DNA of 64,000 nt, taken from assembly GCA_037157565.1 (NCBI GenBank), contig JAZHRO010000022.1, positions 9,858,001-9,922,000 on the forward strand. The letters are read 5' to 3'. Below are positions 22,416-32,498 of the stretch, in pieces. Under the pieces are notes generated by a model. It was not told the DNA's origin. It saw only the letters and a list, made by a program, of their open reading frames with translations, and searched no databases. The position numbers were made by a program, and so were the translations under genes. Every line of letters begins with the position of its first letter. Positions within the stretch are counted from its first letter, which is position 1. The stretch comes from Thalassia testudinum. Lineage: Eukaryota; Streptophyta; Magnoliopsida; Alismatales; Hydrocharitaceae.

Positions 22416-22715
22416 ATGTCAGAAATGACTTTTAAATCACGTGTAGACTTATCTAGTATGCTCGAGAAATTTGGTGGGCAAAATTTCAAGCGTTGGCAAC
22501 AACACATGAGAATTTGGTTGACCACCATTGGTTTGATCTCGGTGTTGGAAATCAATTGCCCGATTTTGGATAAGGAAAAACCCACTCCTGAAGGCCAAAA
22601 GGCTATGGATGTGTGGAATAAGTACAACCGTATTTGTCATGGTTGCATCTTATTAGAATTGTCCAATATGATATTTGATGTGTACAATGAAGCGTCGACG
22701 ACCGGTTCGTGCTAA
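22416..22715 (+). pseudogene. gag: Ty1/Copia gag, truncated
   Basis: About 99 codons from ATG 22416. An upstream in-frame ATG at 22314 exists, but its extension lacks gag similarity. Motifs KFGGQNFKRWQQHMRIWLTT and RICHGCILLELSNMIFDVY identify the N-terminal domain of Copia gag (UBN2 group), which binds and packages element RNA. It closely matches the minus-strand gag at 4790-6110. The match ends at about 22700 (DVYNEASTT), where the other copy continues; a stop follows within five codons. It is therefore a 5' fragment cut by deletion or insertion, not a working gene. Confidence 0.8.
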
Positions 22716-23418
22716 AAATGATTTTAAAATGTCATCATTATAGTATATGTCATAAATACAAACTGATGTCGCATCAATTTTACTTATATACTTAATTTTT
22801 ATTGGTTTATTTCAGATCATTCACTGAGAGGCAGTTATTGATATACATCACTCTCTGAGTCTAAAAACATTCTTTAATTCCAAAAAATGTTGATTTTATT
22901 TATAGAAATGATTGAAAGAATCAATGAATAAAAAAACTTGGTTAATTATGTACAAAGGAATGAATTAAAAATACATTACAATGCTTGAAAACAAACGTAC
23001 ACACATAAGCATTAAAACTTATATATAACTACTCTATGTTAGTTATTTACAAGTAATATAGTTAATATCTAACTATAGGTACAAAAATAGTTAATAATAT
23101 TTACTATACTAACTTGTTATAACATACTAATATCTATAGTAACATATATAAGTGTTGCTAAAACCTCAGTAAAATTATATACATAGCATAAGATAAAATA
23201 ACTATCTATACTAACAAATAATCTATGTACAGTGACATATATAAATGTTAGTGTAGCCTTAGTAATGTATTTACACTACCTAAGGCAAAACTACTTATAC
23301 TAACATACATATATATATACAGTGACAGATGTATTCGTCACTAAAGCCCTTAGTTTATATATATACATATAAGAGCTTAAACACTTATACTTTATATACA
23401 CTATATCTATACTATTAC
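22716..23418. other. Unclassified AT-rich sequence
   Basis: No gene is supported. It contains repeated 'agtgacatatataaatgtta' and 'actatctatactaac' phrases and a short inverted pair, AGTGACAGATG...TATTCGTCACT (23322-23341). This may be a non-autonomous DNA transposon, but no terminal repeats could be paired. GACGACC occurs at both possible edges (about 22696 and 23641), which may be chance. Confidence 0.3.
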
Positions 23419-23452
23419 AGAGTGTGTGTATATATATATATATATATATATG
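23419..23452. repeat. GT/TA microsatellite
   Basis: A GT run passes into an uninterrupted TA run of about 23 bases. More CA-type repeats follow at 23462-23520. Confidence 0.85.
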
Positions 23453-24451
23453 CTCACAATACTTATATACACACTCATGCACATAACACACAACTTACAA
23501 ACACACACACAGACACAACACAGGGGCTCTAATACTTAGCCAAATTTCAACTCCTCTTCTTTCTCACAGTTCACTCTTCTTCTCAGTTGGTTCAGACTGA
23601 CTCGCTTCGATTCTCAACCCAAAAATTGGTTTAATTGGCGGACGACCTTTTCGAGGGATACACAACACCCATTACTGGGTGGGACCAGTCCTCTACTACG
23701 GCCACCCTAGTTCATTATTAAGTGCACTTTTATCCAGTTCAATGTTCGTTATTGGGCCCACACAGGCCCACGCACAGTGCACGACCCTCAACCCATGCAC
23801 CGCACCCAAATTGTATGCAAAATGCTCATATCAGTATCGGTATCAGAGAGATGATAATTTGTATAAGGTTTTGCGCCTGACGCATGTGACGACTGGGAAG
23901 GCGACATCACAAAACATTGATATAGTGCATTGCCTGCTCCAGAGTTTCCAATATGGTGCTAAACAAGTGCCCACAGGAGCTGCAGTCGCACGCACAGGGC
24001 TGCATTGATGTGCAATCTTTGGCCCTCGATTTGAGGGATATAATTTATTTTAATTTTAAAATAAATTATGGGATTTTAAAGTCCTTGCATAGGGCTATAT
24101 AATTATGTAAATTACAATAAATTCCATGATAATTTATATAATTTGTAACCTTTTAAAGTGCAAAAATTACAACTTGAAAGTTTAGTCTAACATTTTGCAC
24201 CGTTAAGTCATAACGCTCCACAAAAGTATCATTTTTTGATGCCTAATGGCATTTATGAGGGACGTGCATGCTTGGCTATTATTGTCTATATATATATGAG
24301 CATCTATGTTTGAGAATGAATTTAACTGTCTAGAACCCTTCACCTTATTTTTCATCACCAATCTTTTGATTGGTTTTTCTATTGTCTGACTACTACCTTA
24401 ATGTAATGCAGCTTACACATTGAGCTCCATTATCAACAATTACCCATGATC
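23453..24451. other. Unclassified region before the Tekay-like LTR
   Basis: No gene is supported. 'cggtatcagagag' at about 23840 resembles an initiator-tRNA primer-binding site (GGTATCAGAGC), so an LTR could end just upstream, but no matching LTR was found. The rest is AT-rich. Confidence 0.25.
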
Positions 24452-27107
24452 TGTAAAGACCCATTCTGTCCTGAGCCTTTTAAGATGTCTGGATTGTCAG
24501 TTAGACGTCTGGACCCCTTCCCAGATGTCTGGAAATCGAAATTTTGGTATGAGCCTTCGCGTCTGCGCGCGAGTTGTGCGCAGACAGTACCTCTCTTCTC
24601 TCTCTTTCCCTCTTCCCTCCTCCACCGAACCCTAACGCACCCTTATATAAACCCCTCTCCCCCTCTTCCTTTCTTCCCCACTTCACCACAGTCAGCCACC
24701 TTCCCTCCTTCCTCTCCACTGCAGTGAGAGGTGCAAGTGTGAGAGAGAGAGAGCATGAGAGGAGAGGAGGAAGAGCTTGAGCTCGCGAGCTCGTGGGAGC
24801 TCGCTGGAGGGTGCACGGCAGGAGCAGCGCATGTGGGAGGAGTGCATCGGGGGGAGCCATCCCCGACATTTGCTGCAGTCGGAGCTGCAGGCGAGGAGGC
24901 GAGGCCGCGGTTGTGCGCGGCGAGGGAGAGCAGGAAGAGGTTTTGGTTCTGGGATTTTCCTAGATCAGACGTCTGGTGTGCCATCTAGATGACATATTGG
25001 ATGTCTAGAGACGCTACCGGACGATTGAAAGTAGATCTTCGCGAAGGTACGTTCCTCTTACGGTTACGGCCATGCAGGCCGCACCGCAACTATGATATGC
25101 ATGGCTAAAACTAGGAGATTTGGCTATTGCGTACAGGGATTGCTTCGGGAAGGCGTGGGGCACACCCTCCCACACGTTTCGGACGTCTGGATAGCTTACC
25201 AGACGATCGGAAGCACCCTCAGACGTCCGGAGGAGAGGTTAAATGTCTGGATCTGGGTCCAGATGGTCTAGAAGAGGTTCTGGACGTCTGAGGTCGACGC
25301 AAAACCTGAGGTGAGTTTCTGGTTACTTTTAAGACGTTTGGACCTTGTGCCAGATGTCTGATTTAGGTCTGCAGTCTTGTTTTGACCCGTTTAGGGTCAT
25401 TTTTACGCAAACAAGATATTGATGTTTTCCTTGTGAGTTCCTCTACTTGTTAGAATGCCTCTTATACTGTTTTGAATATTCCATTGTGGTATGTTCCTTG
25501 TTATAGGACTTCAATCAGTTGCGGGTTCGAGGCTTGTCGAGGCATGTGAGCTTGTCGTTCGAGCCCCCAATACTCCTGGGTTATCTGGTAGAGTGGTCTT
25601 CCCCTAATTAAATTATAAAACCTGAATGCATATGTGGATTGAATAACTAGAACCTAGGATATGGCATGAATCCTAGGACGAGAAGTACTTGCAATGTCTA
25701 TGTGTGTGTTTGAAATTGCAGTCTTGAATAAATGAATAGAAATGTTAACAACTGCCTGTTAATAAACAAGAGCTGCCTGTGAAATATGAATTACCTGTGC
25801 TAGTTAAACAATTACATGTGACATTACCTGTTGTATATGTTAAACGATGGAAATACGAGTTGCATGTGTATAACTTGAGAATGGAATTGTGAATGATGAA
25901 ACTTGGCATGGAATGGCATGAGAAATACGAGCATGAATCCTACGGGGAATTAGGAGTAGAGCTCCTGTGAATTAATGGAATGGATATGGAAATGTGAGTG
26001 GGAAGTGTGGTGGCCCTTGAGTACGTGGTACCGAGGAGAGCGACTGTCCCCTGTTTAGTATAGAGCGGAGTTAGCCGCCCTTGGGTTGGGACCCGATGTT
26101 AGGATTGGCCACTCTGCACCGACTTCTTGGCCCTCGCGTACACTGTACCAAGGAGAGCTACTAGTGTAGGGAGAGAGCTAGCCACCCCACGGGGCCCGGG
26201 GTTCAGCTAGCCACCTTACACCGACTTGTTAGGCCCACTGGGCAAGCCAGGGTAGTCAGACGAGAGTGCACGGACTGTGGAGGGGCGAGACCCCTATTTG
26301 GTTCTGAGGAGCTAGAACCCTATTACTGAGATGGCTAGGCCCTATACTATTTTGTGTTGTACTTTGAGCGTACCCGTTAGTGGAAACGACTGATTACATG
26401 CCAGTACGGGGTAGCTACCTATGCACTTATCGCGCATGCTCTAGTCACCGCTACGTCTGTCTGTGACCTTGGGGTGGTTGACTAGGTGTAGGATCATCAC
26501 GAGGGACTCTTCCGGCCAGGAGAGCACCACGTGTGCCTTCTACTCTTTGGAAAAGACTGCAATCAAGATCGTTCCCACGATGAACATTCGAGATCAAGAA
26601 AGAGATCTAAAAAATAAACCAATGGGTGAAAAAGAATAACTTGTAAAATAAAGTAATTGGAAAAGATAAAATTACCTGTTAGCTTTTATTGCTTTAGTTA
26701 GTTGGTTGCCACTCTACTCAGCGTTCGCTGACTTTGTTTACTCATAACCCTTTTCAGGTCCAGGCGTTGAGCAGCTTGAGTCACCGGTTGCAGAGGGTGC
26801 TGGGCCCAGTCGAGCCCAGCAGTAGTCTTACTGTTGTTGTACTTTCTTTTGTTAGTGAGTTCAGAACTCTTGTTACCATTTACATTTTTGTACTTTGTTT
26901 CCACTTTACTGTTGTGATGGTGATATGTATTGTTAGCAGCCTTTACTTTTTTTACTGCTTGTACTCTTTTACTGTTAGTTACTTAGCATAGTGGATGTGG
27001 TTTACTTTCCTATTTTTGGTTATTTCTTGTTGGACGACTGGGTCTTGGAATCAGTCGAGTCGAGCCGGTCTCGTGTCCTGTAGGGATTTAGGAACCGGGT
27101 TGTAACA
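24452..27107 (+). mobile_element. Tekay-like LTR, apparently solo
   Basis: It runs from TGTAAAGAC (24452) to GGGTTGTAACA (27107), 2.66 kb, close to the 2.60 kb LTR at 41678-44274 with matching blocks throughout. TATATAAA at 24644-24651. Decamers lie at 24484-24535 and 24966-25370 (perfect CAGACGTCTG at 24966-24975). No primer-binding site follows and no purine tract precedes, so it looks solo. The flanks TGATC and AGAAT do not match, so a clean target duplication is absent. Frames inside are composition artefacts. Confidence 0.8.
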
Positions 27108-27114
27108 AGAATCT

Positions 27115-27937
27115 AAAAGGATGAGACCAATAGGTTCTTCCCAATGATCCTCATGTCCCCATCCAAGTCAATCTTGATGCTTCAATTGCTTATCAGCACC
27201 GTAGTATCGTCATAGGCCCTCTCAAACAAGGTAAATTTTGCAAAAAAGAATATGTCCTCTTTTTGGGTAATTTTCCATAGGAGAAAGATATCAGAACATT
27301 ACAATGTAGAAAATTTGAAGAACCAACAAATCAAACAAAAAATCAAAATATGTAACAAACAATTCCACTTGATCTTTTACAAGCATAGATCTCATCTATG
27401 AGCTCCTTGTCGTTGATCACCTCCAGCTTATGGAATCCTATGTAACGAAAACGAAAAGCAACAACATAAAGCCCAAGAATACTTAAGCAAACAAAATCAA
27501 TTATTTCAATAGCTACCAACCACATCATCACCGATTAGCCTCCTGTAGTCGAGGGCTGTGTCGAGATGGTTGATGCTGCGACGGGGATGGGAGAGCTGCA
27601 CAACTTGCAATACTAAGCACGACATCCATCACACCAAGTATCAGGCAATATCAAAAAAAGAAAATATGCTACAGCACATAACATCATCGTGTTTCCATGA
27701 AGAAAAGGTAAGAAGAAAAGGAGGAAGATTGCATCCCTAAACAAACAATCTTCGATAACTCTAAACTCAATCTCTGTAAAGATGAAGATACTCTAAAATC
27801 AGCTCGTTGCTCTATACAGGATCCCCTCGGCAAGTCGCTCCATCACCACGATGCTCTTTGCAAGAAGGAGGTGGCAATGGACAATGAAGGCGGAGGGGCA
27901 ACAGAGGTGCTTTAGCGATGGCCGACGATCGGGACAT
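27115..27937 (-). CDS. Candidate spliced gene, unidentified, possibly broken
   Basis: From an ATG at 27935-27937 a 40-codon exon (27818-27937) begins MSRSSAIAKAPLLPLRLH, basic and Ser/Leu-rich like an organelle transit peptide. A GT donor leads to an in-frame exon at about 27517-27595 containing INHLDTALDYRRLIGDDV. A phase-1 junction leads to 27381-27437 with FHKLEVINDKELIDEI. Exon-intron phases agree across the first two introns, which supports a real gene. Beyond that, 27115-27240 reads AYDDTTVLISN, a stop, then IKIDLDGDMRIIGKN, and no clean junction was found, so the 3' end may be decayed. The solo LTR begins just beyond. I do not recognise the protein. It points away from the calmodulin-like gene, about 1.3 kb between starts. 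Confidence 0.4.
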
Positions 27938-28079
27938 CGCACGTGCATGGCTGGAGTGTTTAGGCAGGGGAAGGAAATGGGGGTGTGCGAAGGAGGAAGG
28001 GTCGTGGGGAAGGCAGAGGTGGGAGTGGCGAGGAAGGCGGCGGGAGGTTGGGGAGAAAGATGGGAAAGAGGATAGGAAA

Positions 28080-29080
28080 GAGGCGTAATTTTTTCAATAA
28101 TTACATGATGTTATTGGAAGAGGTATCATGCTTGTTTTTTTTTTTTTTCTAAAGTATATTATATATATATATTATTATTATTAAAATATGAGAAAGGTTA
28201 TTTTAGTCAAATCTGATACCATAGTTTGGTGAGCTCTCAGATCGTACCTTCAACCCTCGTCGGCCACATAATTTTCAAATCTCACGATACAGCTGTACGC
28301 TGCCACAGAAACCACGGCAACACCTCTTTAAAAAATACAGAAATGAAACGGCTTATTAAATTAATAACAGAGTGGATGGAGAATAATTAGATGGAAATAG
28401 TTATTATGCAAATAATAAAAGCCAACTTTTGTGTCTGTTGGTGAGGGGAAGTCAAAGGTATGGAGGGGAACGGTGAGACGTGGAAGAAAGAAAAGTCGGA
28501 AATTGGGAATTGATCAAAACCTCTCCTTCTTACAGTATTTTCTGCTCCATATGTTTTCCTCTAGATTTTTGGAATCAAGAAGCGAAGTCTCTCGTCCGTT
28601 CTTACGTGGAGGCTCAGAAATAGGGCAAATGAATAAAATTTTCCGACATGCTGGCTACATTGGTACGGATGGATACCTCAAACTTTATTAGACATTAGAA
28701 GGGCAGTGGGGACGTACGGTCGATCACACGGTCCTCCCCACGCACACTTTCTCCTCTGTTGAATTTCGGCAAGCGGACAAATAAGGCAGGTGAAGTCTCG
28801 TTTCAAAAGTGGTGCCCCCAATTTGGTAAGGAAAGGCCGGGGGAGGGGGTGGTGGGGGGATATTACAATACTTCATCCGGTCAAACTTCCAACCTCGCCG
28901 AACAAGCCTTGTGCTTCACTCTCTATTCTTTCACATCAACAGATGAAAATGTGGAAATCAGAAATTGTTGCAGTTTGCCCGAAGAGAAAAGAGAAGACCA
29001 GAAGAAGAAGAAGAGTCGAGTTTGCCAGATAAAATAAAAATAGATCTAAAACAAAAATATATTAAAAAAATGGATAAGTT
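28080..29080. other. Intergenic region upstream of the calmodulin-like gene
   Basis: It holds a T run and a TA/TTA microsatellite (28130-28185), AT-rich sequence, and from 28440 a purine-rich stretch. An ACGTG-containing motif lies at about 28602. AT-rich candidates for a TATA element occur at 29030-29065, but none is decisive. Confidence 0.35.
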
Positions 29081-29153
29081 TGACCATATCTATCGTCGAC
29101 CAAAAACTCTACAAAAGGGGCACCCGACAGCTGGCGCTCTCGGCTCTAGTACG

Positions 29154-29173
29154 CCTCTCTCTCTCTCTCTCTC
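29154..29173 (+). repeat. CT microsatellite in the 5' leader
   Basis: A CT run lies about 50 bases before the start codon. CT-rich leaders are common in plant genes; a regulatory role is inference. Confidence 0.6.
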
Positions 29174-29220
29174 GTTTGCAAACAAGAAGGGGGAGAAGCA
29201 ACGAAAGGAAGAAGTTGGAG

Positions 29221-29551
29221 ATGGATGTCTTGACAGAGGAACAGATCTTCGAGTTCAAAGAGGCCTTCTGCCTCTTTGATAAGGATGGCGACGGTTTGTC
29301 CTCTCCACTTCCCTTTGCTGTATTATTACGTAATATGTTCCCTTCTTTAAAGTACTTCATGCGTTTATATTGGCTGTTTATCACCAACCATGTTGTTGTT
29401 GTTTGCTTTCTTCTTTAAAGTAATCTTAGCTTCACCTTACTGGCATCCTTATCTTTTCGTTGTAAGATGTATACATAAACTAGGGTTTTTCTCTTCACTG
29501 TTATCTTTCTTATCGCTTCCATGTATGGTTTAGATGCTCTGGAAATCAATA

Positions 29552-29582
<31 letters not shown>

Positions 29583-30314
29583 TTTTTATTTTCACTTTTC
29601 CGGAATTACTTGCTTTTATTATAATTCGGTGGATTTGAGCATTTTCCAGCTTTGTTTTTAATATTTGTGGGGTTTTCAGTCAAGGATGTGGTTTGGACTG
29701 ATCCACGGGAGTGGTGAGAGGGATGGAGTCCACGCGCATATGGAAAGCAGCATCACTTCTCATCCATAGGAATATTCCTAAAGGCCTTTTCTTAGAAAAA
29801 TAAAAGTTTCACCCTTGACAACTAATTTACAATTTTTCTTAAAACCAAATGAGTGTTTATCTTTGACCCCAATCCCATCCCACATGACACCGTCCTTTTA
29901 CATGACATACCATGGATCATGTTCCTCCTCCCTAATAAGGGGGAGAGATGTACACTTCTGTATACATCATGCGTTTTCCTTTATCTTTTTTCTGTATATA
30001 TATATTTTTTCCCTGCATTTCATTCAAGAACGTGAATTAAGATGTACACTTACTATGAATAATAGATCACGTAATGTTAAAAGATCATATTAGTTATGCG
30101 TGTCAGTACCTGAAGGTCATACGAATTTGATCAAGGGAAAACTGTTCCCTTAACCCTCCTGCTACCTATCTTATATATATCTGGGACCCAAAGAAAATTT
30201 TAGATCACTTACAAATTCATGTCAGTAGAAAATATATGATTCCATTTAGTTTAATAATAATCAAGAGACATCGGTTCAATAGTCTGAATTGTGTTTATGC
30301 ATATGTACGTAACT

Positions 30315-30350
<36 letters not shown>

Positions 30351-31783
30351 CTCATAGGATTAATTCATTATTCATGCATGCATGTGTGTATATATACCTA
30401 CCTACGCACTGATCACGTTTTTCTACCCCAAAGGTCAAGGAAGATCTTTGTTACTCTTTGGATTTACCATGCAACCTTGTCAGGGATATGTAAGCAGGAT
30501 TGCAAACTTTGCAGAGATGGATATGTGATTATAGGAGAATTTATGTAAATGACCTAAATATACACACGTGTTCTGTGTAAGAATGTGAATTAAATTAAGA
30601 ATGCTCCCCTATAGATTTCTTTCCTCCAATATAGATATGTCTCAATTCATGTCATTTTAATTCAATTTGGATGTTTAGCAATCGGTATATAATTGGCTAT
30701 TTGGAGTTCTTAACAAAATTTATATTAAATAGGTTGCATAACCATTGAAGAGCTTGCAACCGTCATCCGCTCTCTAGGCCAGAATCCAACAAATGAAGAA
30801 TTGCACGAGATGATCAATGAAGTCGATGTGGATGGAAATGGGACCATTGAATTTTCAGAATTCCTCAACCTTATGGCAAGAAAGATGAAGGTAATTGCAA
30901 AGAACAAATAATGCAAAGCTTAAAAAAATTGGTCACCTGAGTATTTGAGCTTTCTCACAGTTTCTTTCTTTTGTTTTTTTTGATAACACATAGTTAACTC
31001 TAAATTATCTACACTTTGTTTCCATTTTAGGAGACCGATGCAGAAGAGGAACTTAGAGAAGCATTCAAGGTATTTGACAAGGATCAGAATGGATTCATCT
31101 CAGCTACTGAGGTAAACATTGTTGTGCATGTTTAATTGTCAACTAGGGGCAATGTAAACATCATATTGATATCACTTTCATCATGTTGTTGGAGGATGCT
31201 TACATGAACTCTTTTTTCTCCCGATTATATTTAAAAGTCTAGATGTTGACTATCAACCTGTCTCTGATGAACCTATTATCGAACGCTGCATATCCATGCA
31301 TATTTGCATTTATCTTCAAATTTTATTTAATTACTAAATATGCTTATCTTGGAATTCAATTACTGACATATAAATGACAAATATGCATGAAATACTTATT
31401 GTTTCGTCATTAACACATGCCAAAATGTTCTCATTTTTGGAGTGGATTTGTACATGCTATACCTAAAATTGAGGAAGGTACTTGATTTAGGGGTATCAGT
31501 TCCAAGCCATTTGCTTTTCTATTAGATATTCATATGGCCAATGCCCCCAATAATTGATGGATTGAAGGAGTTTCTACCTTAGTTTCGATTATCTAAAATT
31601 CTCCCATCTTAACATCTTCTGTTCATTGTCTGGTTTGTGTTTATGCAGTTGAGAAATGTGATGATCAATCTTGGGGAGAAACTCACAGATGAAGAGGTGG
31701 AGCAGATGATTAAAGAAGCAGATCTGGATGGGGATGGGCAGGTGAATTACGAGGAATTTGTGCGAATGATGATGGTGGTTTAA
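29221..31783 (+). CDS. CML11-like: Calmodulin-like protein (CML8/CML11 type), four exons
   Basis: Exons 29221-29293, 30733-30890, 31031-31111 and 31649-31783 give 447 bases, 148 residues plus stop; all introns are GT-AG (donors GTTTGT, GTAATT, GTAAAC). Calmodulin-type calcium sensor: binding Ca2+ exposes hydrophobic patches that grip target proteins, in cytosol or nucleus. Four canonical EF-hand loops are intact: 20-31 DKDGDGCITIEE, 56-67 [12 protein letters not shown], 93-104 [12 protein letters not shown], 129-140 [12 protein letters not shown], each with acidic first and last ligands. The plant-type Cys26 after the first loop's glycine and Lys115 (methylated in calmodulin) are present. Intron 1 splits the Gly25 codon, as in plant calmodulins; introns 2 and 3 follow Lys77 and Glu104. 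EAFCLFD and ELATVIRSL point to the CML8/CML11 group, not canonical calmodulin. The start at 29221 gives family length; the frame is also open upstream to an ATG at 29080. Confidence 0.93.
29294..30732 (+). other. Intron 1 of the calmodulin-like gene
   Basis: At 1,439 bases it is much longer than introns 2 (140) and 3 (537). It contains AT microsatellites at about 29550-29574 (followed by a T run) and 30319-30348. No inserted element or other gene was recognised. Confidence 0.85.
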
Positions 31784-32498
31784 TTGGTTTATGAAGACTA
31801 ACAATGGATGCAGAATCTTGCGTGGCGAGAGCAAAATTTAATATCATTCATTTTCCTCCTTTTCATCCAGTAATGTCTCTTTATGATGCGTTAGTATTTA
31901 GTAGATGGACCTCAGTTCTTCCCAGAATTTGTATTTATGTAATTGCCGGAGTGTGTTCTCCCTTTCTCCATTAGATCTTCATCTACAAAAGATTCTAAAT
32001 GGAAAGTTTTATTGTCTTCTAGATCGTATTTGAAAGTGAGTTCTTTAACTCAGCATGGCGACAAAAATAGGGTGAGTTACATTTATAATGCTCCTCTCGG
32101 ATGGCCCTTGGTTCCGTGAATTTGAAATAAATTTATCGAGACTAGCGAGATGCTGAAACTCCATGCTATATGGTGAACACTGATGATAATTGCTTATTCT
32201 ACTGAATACTCTCTTACCCAAGCAGATGACCTGTTAAAATCGTGGCAAACAAGTTGTTAGACCCCTTGTGATTTGAAGTGATTACATTTATAATATGGCC
32301 TACTACTAAGAGTATAAAGTGTTTGTATAAGTTAAATATCTTACTAATTGTGGACCTTGGTCTATTGTTACTGATCAGGGAACTTCATGTCCTTAATTTC
32401 ACCAACATGATCTTGATGAGGATGAAAAAGTCAATCAAAATTATTTCATTTCTTCTGAACTTGATAACCGTGGAAACAAAACTATCAAAGAACGTGTT
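31784..32498 (+). other. 3' flank of the calmodulin-like gene
   Basis: T-rich sequence without a gene; an AATAAA lies near 32127. The transcript end cannot be fixed from sequence. A decayed LINE begins at 32499. Confidence 0.4.

Noticed and set aside
23840..23853. CGGTATCAGAGAG as a primer-binding site
   Set aside because: It is one or two bases off the consensus, and no LTR end or paired LTR could be found beside it.
24501..24992. Overlapping frames of 70-120 codons in the Tekay-like LTR
   Set aside because: They are open in several frames at once in a GC-rich LTR promoter/leader region. No homology or start context.
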